Assembly (NCBI GenBank): GCA_021774995.1 | Contig: JAJFIM010000010.1 | Coordinates: forward strand, 1 to 6,614 | From: Alphaproteobacteria bacterium | GTDB lineage: Bacteria; Pseudomonadota; Alphaproteobacteria; SMXP01 | DNA length: 6,614 nucleotides | Direction of reading: 5' to 3' | Shown: positions 5,573-6,614 of the stretch, piece after piece | How the letters are laid out: each line of letters begins with the position of its first letter | Numbering within the stretch: position 1 is the first letter of the stretch | Made by a program: the position numbers and the translations under genes | Notes under the pieces: generated by a model | Seen by the model: the letters and a program-made list of their open reading frames with translations, nothing else | Databases searched by the model: none | What the model was told of the DNA's origin: nothing

Positions 5573-6130
5573 ATGGCAAAACACCAACAAAACCCCATAA
5601 AAATCGTGACCATATTAGGAACATCCCGGCCCGGTAATTTCACGAGCCGCGCTCTCGCACTCGTCCATGATGAATTTAAAAAATACGATCATGTCAGCCT
5701 TGATTTAATAGATCCGGCTGTAAGATCCCTACCCTTTCCAGGCATGGACCCGGACTCTGAAGAAACCCGCGCCATTCAAAACTTGGTGACCGGCGCTACC
5801 GGCGTTATTTTCGCAACGCCTGAATATCACGGCAGCCCCAGCAGCATGACCAAACTCATTATCGAGAATCTCGGATTTCCTTCCCTGCTGGCCGGAAAGC
5901 CTGTGGCCATGTTGGGCGTGGCCGCCGGACAGATCGGCGCCATCAAAACACTTGAGCAATTGCGCTGTATACTGTCCCACATCGGCGCCATCGTTCTGCC
6001 CAATCCAGTTTCCGTCGCAGGCGTGCAGAAACTATTCACCGATGAGGGCGCATGTATTGATGACGAGATCGAAAAAAAGATCCGCGGGGTGGCCGTAAAC
6101 CTTCTCGATTACATTGAAGCCACAGCTTGA
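5573..6130 (+). CDS. NADPH-dependent FMN reductase family flavoprotein
   Basis: 185 aa flavodoxin-like protein. The loop LGTSRPGNFTS (15-25) binds the FMN phosphate; ATPEYHGSPSSMTKLIIENL (81-100) is the PEYxGS-type signature that contacts the isoalloxazine ring; VAAGQIGAIKTLEQLR (116-131) matches the third conserved block. Members reduce FMN, quinones or azo compounds with NAD(P)H, often supplying reduced flavin to a monooxygenase; no monooxygenase is in view, so the partner is unknown. The start at 5573 has an AAGGAAAG tract about 14 bases upstream, rather far, but the next in-frame ATG is beyond the FMN loop. It is divergent from the amidohydrolase and lies 35 bases ahead of a possible small membrane-protein gene, with which it may be co-transcribed. 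Confidence 0.87.
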   Translation: MAKHQQNPIKIVTILGTSRPGNFTSRALALVHDEFKKYDHVSLDLIDPAVRSLPFPGMDPDSEETRAIQNLVTGATGVIFATPEYHGSPSSMTKLIIENLGFPSLLAGKPVAMLGVAAGQIGAIKTLEQLRCILSHIGAIVLPNPVSVAGVQKLFTDEGACIDDEIEKKIRGVAVNLLDYIEATA

Positions 6131-6165
6131 CCGCAGCTTGCCCTCATTCATAAAGAGGTTTTCAC

Positions 6166-6600
6166 ATGAATGATGAAAATTCTGCGTCTGAGTTAGATAA
6201 GGTTTCTGAAATTTGGATCAGCTTTTTTCTTATTGCTTTAGTCATAGGCACAGGCGCATTTTTTCTCCTGGCATCATACTCAACTCTATTGCCCCATACA
6301 GGGCATTACTCTTATTTCAAAACGTCCATCTGCGCCATGCTGGACTTGAGAGCGCGCATGCCCAACCAAAATGTGAGCGCCGCCAGGGGAAGTGAAACGC
6401 CGGCCACAATAGCGAGAGAGTGCCCCACACGGCTTGGATCAGCAAAAACAAAATCAGTGATCAAAGCGACCAAGGTGGGGCCGGCGCCCAGTGCGACCAA
6501 GTTAAAAATGAAAAAGAATATGGCGGTGACCGTCGCCCGCAATCGATTGGGGGTCATAAATTGCAATGCGGCTGACCCCATGGGCATAGGCATCGTGTAA
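6166..6600 (+). CDS. Possible small membrane protein ORF, 3' part antisense to MFS gene
   Basis: An ATG at 6166 follows a well-placed ribosome site (AAGAGG, seven bases upstream), 35 bases after the flavin reductase stop. The first 15 residues are polar and acidic (MNDENSASELDKVSE), followed by one clear transmembrane helix (about 16-38, IWISFFLIALVIGTGAFFLL). The frame stays open for 144 codons, but from about codon 49 (6312 on) it runs antisense through the well-supported end of the MFS gene, and that part has the look of a shadow translation rather than a protein. Either the real gene is short and was cut and joined to foreign sequence, a frameshift hides an earlier stop, or only the first part is authentic. 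No family recognised. Confidence 0.35.
   Translation: MNDENSASELDKVSEIWISFFLIALVIGTGAFFLLASYSTLLPHTGHYSYFKTSICAMLDLRARMPNQNVSAARGSETPATIARECPTRLGSAKTKSVIKATKVGPAPSATKLKMKKNMAVTVARNRLGVINCNAADPMGIGIV
6290..6305 (+). terminator. Weak hairpin near the ends of the convergent genes
   Basis: TGCCC (6290-6294) and GGGCA (6301-6305) form a 5-bp stem with a six-base loop, followed by a T-rich stretch (TTACTCTTATTT). It lies seven bases beyond the MFS stop on that gene's side and 160 bases after the flavin reductase stop. It could end the plus-strand transcript, in which case the small membrane ORF would not extend past it, but the stem is short. Confidence 0.25.
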
Positions 6601-6614
6601 AAAAAGTTTCCGAT
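6312..6614 (-). CDS. MFS transporter, C-terminal end (runs off right edge)
   Basis: The last 100 codons of a leftward gene, open to the window edge and ending in TAA at 6314-6312. The visible protein runs IGNFFYTMPMPMGSAALQF, then TPNRLRATVTAIFFFIFNLVAL, GAGPTLVALITDFVF and SLAIVAGVSLPLAALTFWLGM. This gives two hydrophobic helices, probably helices 11 and 12 of a twelve-helix major facilitator, with the motif PNRLRATVTA between helices 10 and 11 and GPTLVALITD in helix 11. The pattern resembles the Spinster-like MFS proteins frequent in Alphaproteobacteria near catabolic genes (family impression, substrate unknown). The internal ATGs near 6593 and 6587 are not starts, since the frame and the family pattern continue through them to the edge. 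It converges on the flavin reductase and the small membrane ORF. Confidence 0.88.
   Translation of the reverse strand: MGNFFYTMPMPMGSAALQFMTPNRLRATVTAIFFFIFNLVALGAGPTLVALITDFVFADPSRVGHSLAIVAGVSLPLAALTFWLGMRALKSSMAQMDVLK

Noticed and set aside
1..6614. CRISPR arrays, tRNAs, insertion-sequence ends or long direct repeats
   Set aside because: None seen on reading both strands; no regularly spaced repeats, transposase motifs or cloverleaf candidates.

Overview
The window looks like part of an alphaproteobacterial chromosome. This is an inference from three things: a cold-shock protein with the acidic N-terminal extension often seen in that class, a molybdenum-hydroxylase maturation set of a type common there, and a Spinster-like MFS transporter end. 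No rRNA, tRNA, CRISPR array or insertion sequence was seen.

Layout. Positions 1-105 (minus) hold the first 35 codons of a cold-shock-domain protein that runs off the left edge. Positions 106-493 form an AT-rich divergent intergenic region with a perfect 21-bp interrupted palindrome just upstream of the next gene. Positions 494-4085 (plus) are a tight six-gene run: CoxG-like membrane-anchored SRPBCC protein, CoxS-like [2Fe-2S] subunit, CoxM-like FAD subunit, a stand-alone XdhC/CoxI N-terminal domain, an XdhC Rossmann-domain protein, and a MocA-type molybdenum cofactor cytidylyltransferase. Several junctions are ATGA overlaps or gaps of a few bases, so one transcript is likely. Positions 4086-4458 are mostly unassigned but contain a good hairpin terminator. 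Positions 4459-5454 (minus) encode an ACMSD-type amidohydrolase. A divergent promoter region (5455-5572) separates it from an NADPH-dependent FMN reductase (5573-6130, plus), followed by a possible small membrane protein gene. The C-terminal end of an MFS transporter enters from the right edge (6312-6614, minus).

How the genes fit together. CoxS and CoxM would pass electrons from a molybdenum active site through two [2Fe-2S] clusters to FAD. MocA would make the cytosine dinucleotide form of the cofactor, the two XdhC proteins would carry and insert the matured (sulfurated) cofactor, and CoxG would tether the enzyme to the membrane. The catalytic large subunit (CoxL/XdhB-type), which binds the molybdenum cofactor, is absent from this otherwise complete cassette, although it often sits beside or between these genes. 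The substrate therefore cannot be read from the window, and 'CO dehydrogenase' would be an over-call. The neighbouring amidohydrolase, flavin reductase and transporter fit catabolism of an organic (perhaps aromatic or heterocyclic) compound better than CO oxidation, but this is inference from context only.

Most notable oddities: the missing large subunit; an amidohydrolase with Asn where the family usually has a catalytic His; a 12-codon mini-ORF with a strong ribosome binding site whose stop overlaps the amidohydrolase start; the palindrome before coxG; and a small membrane-protein ORF that collides antisense with the MFS gene.
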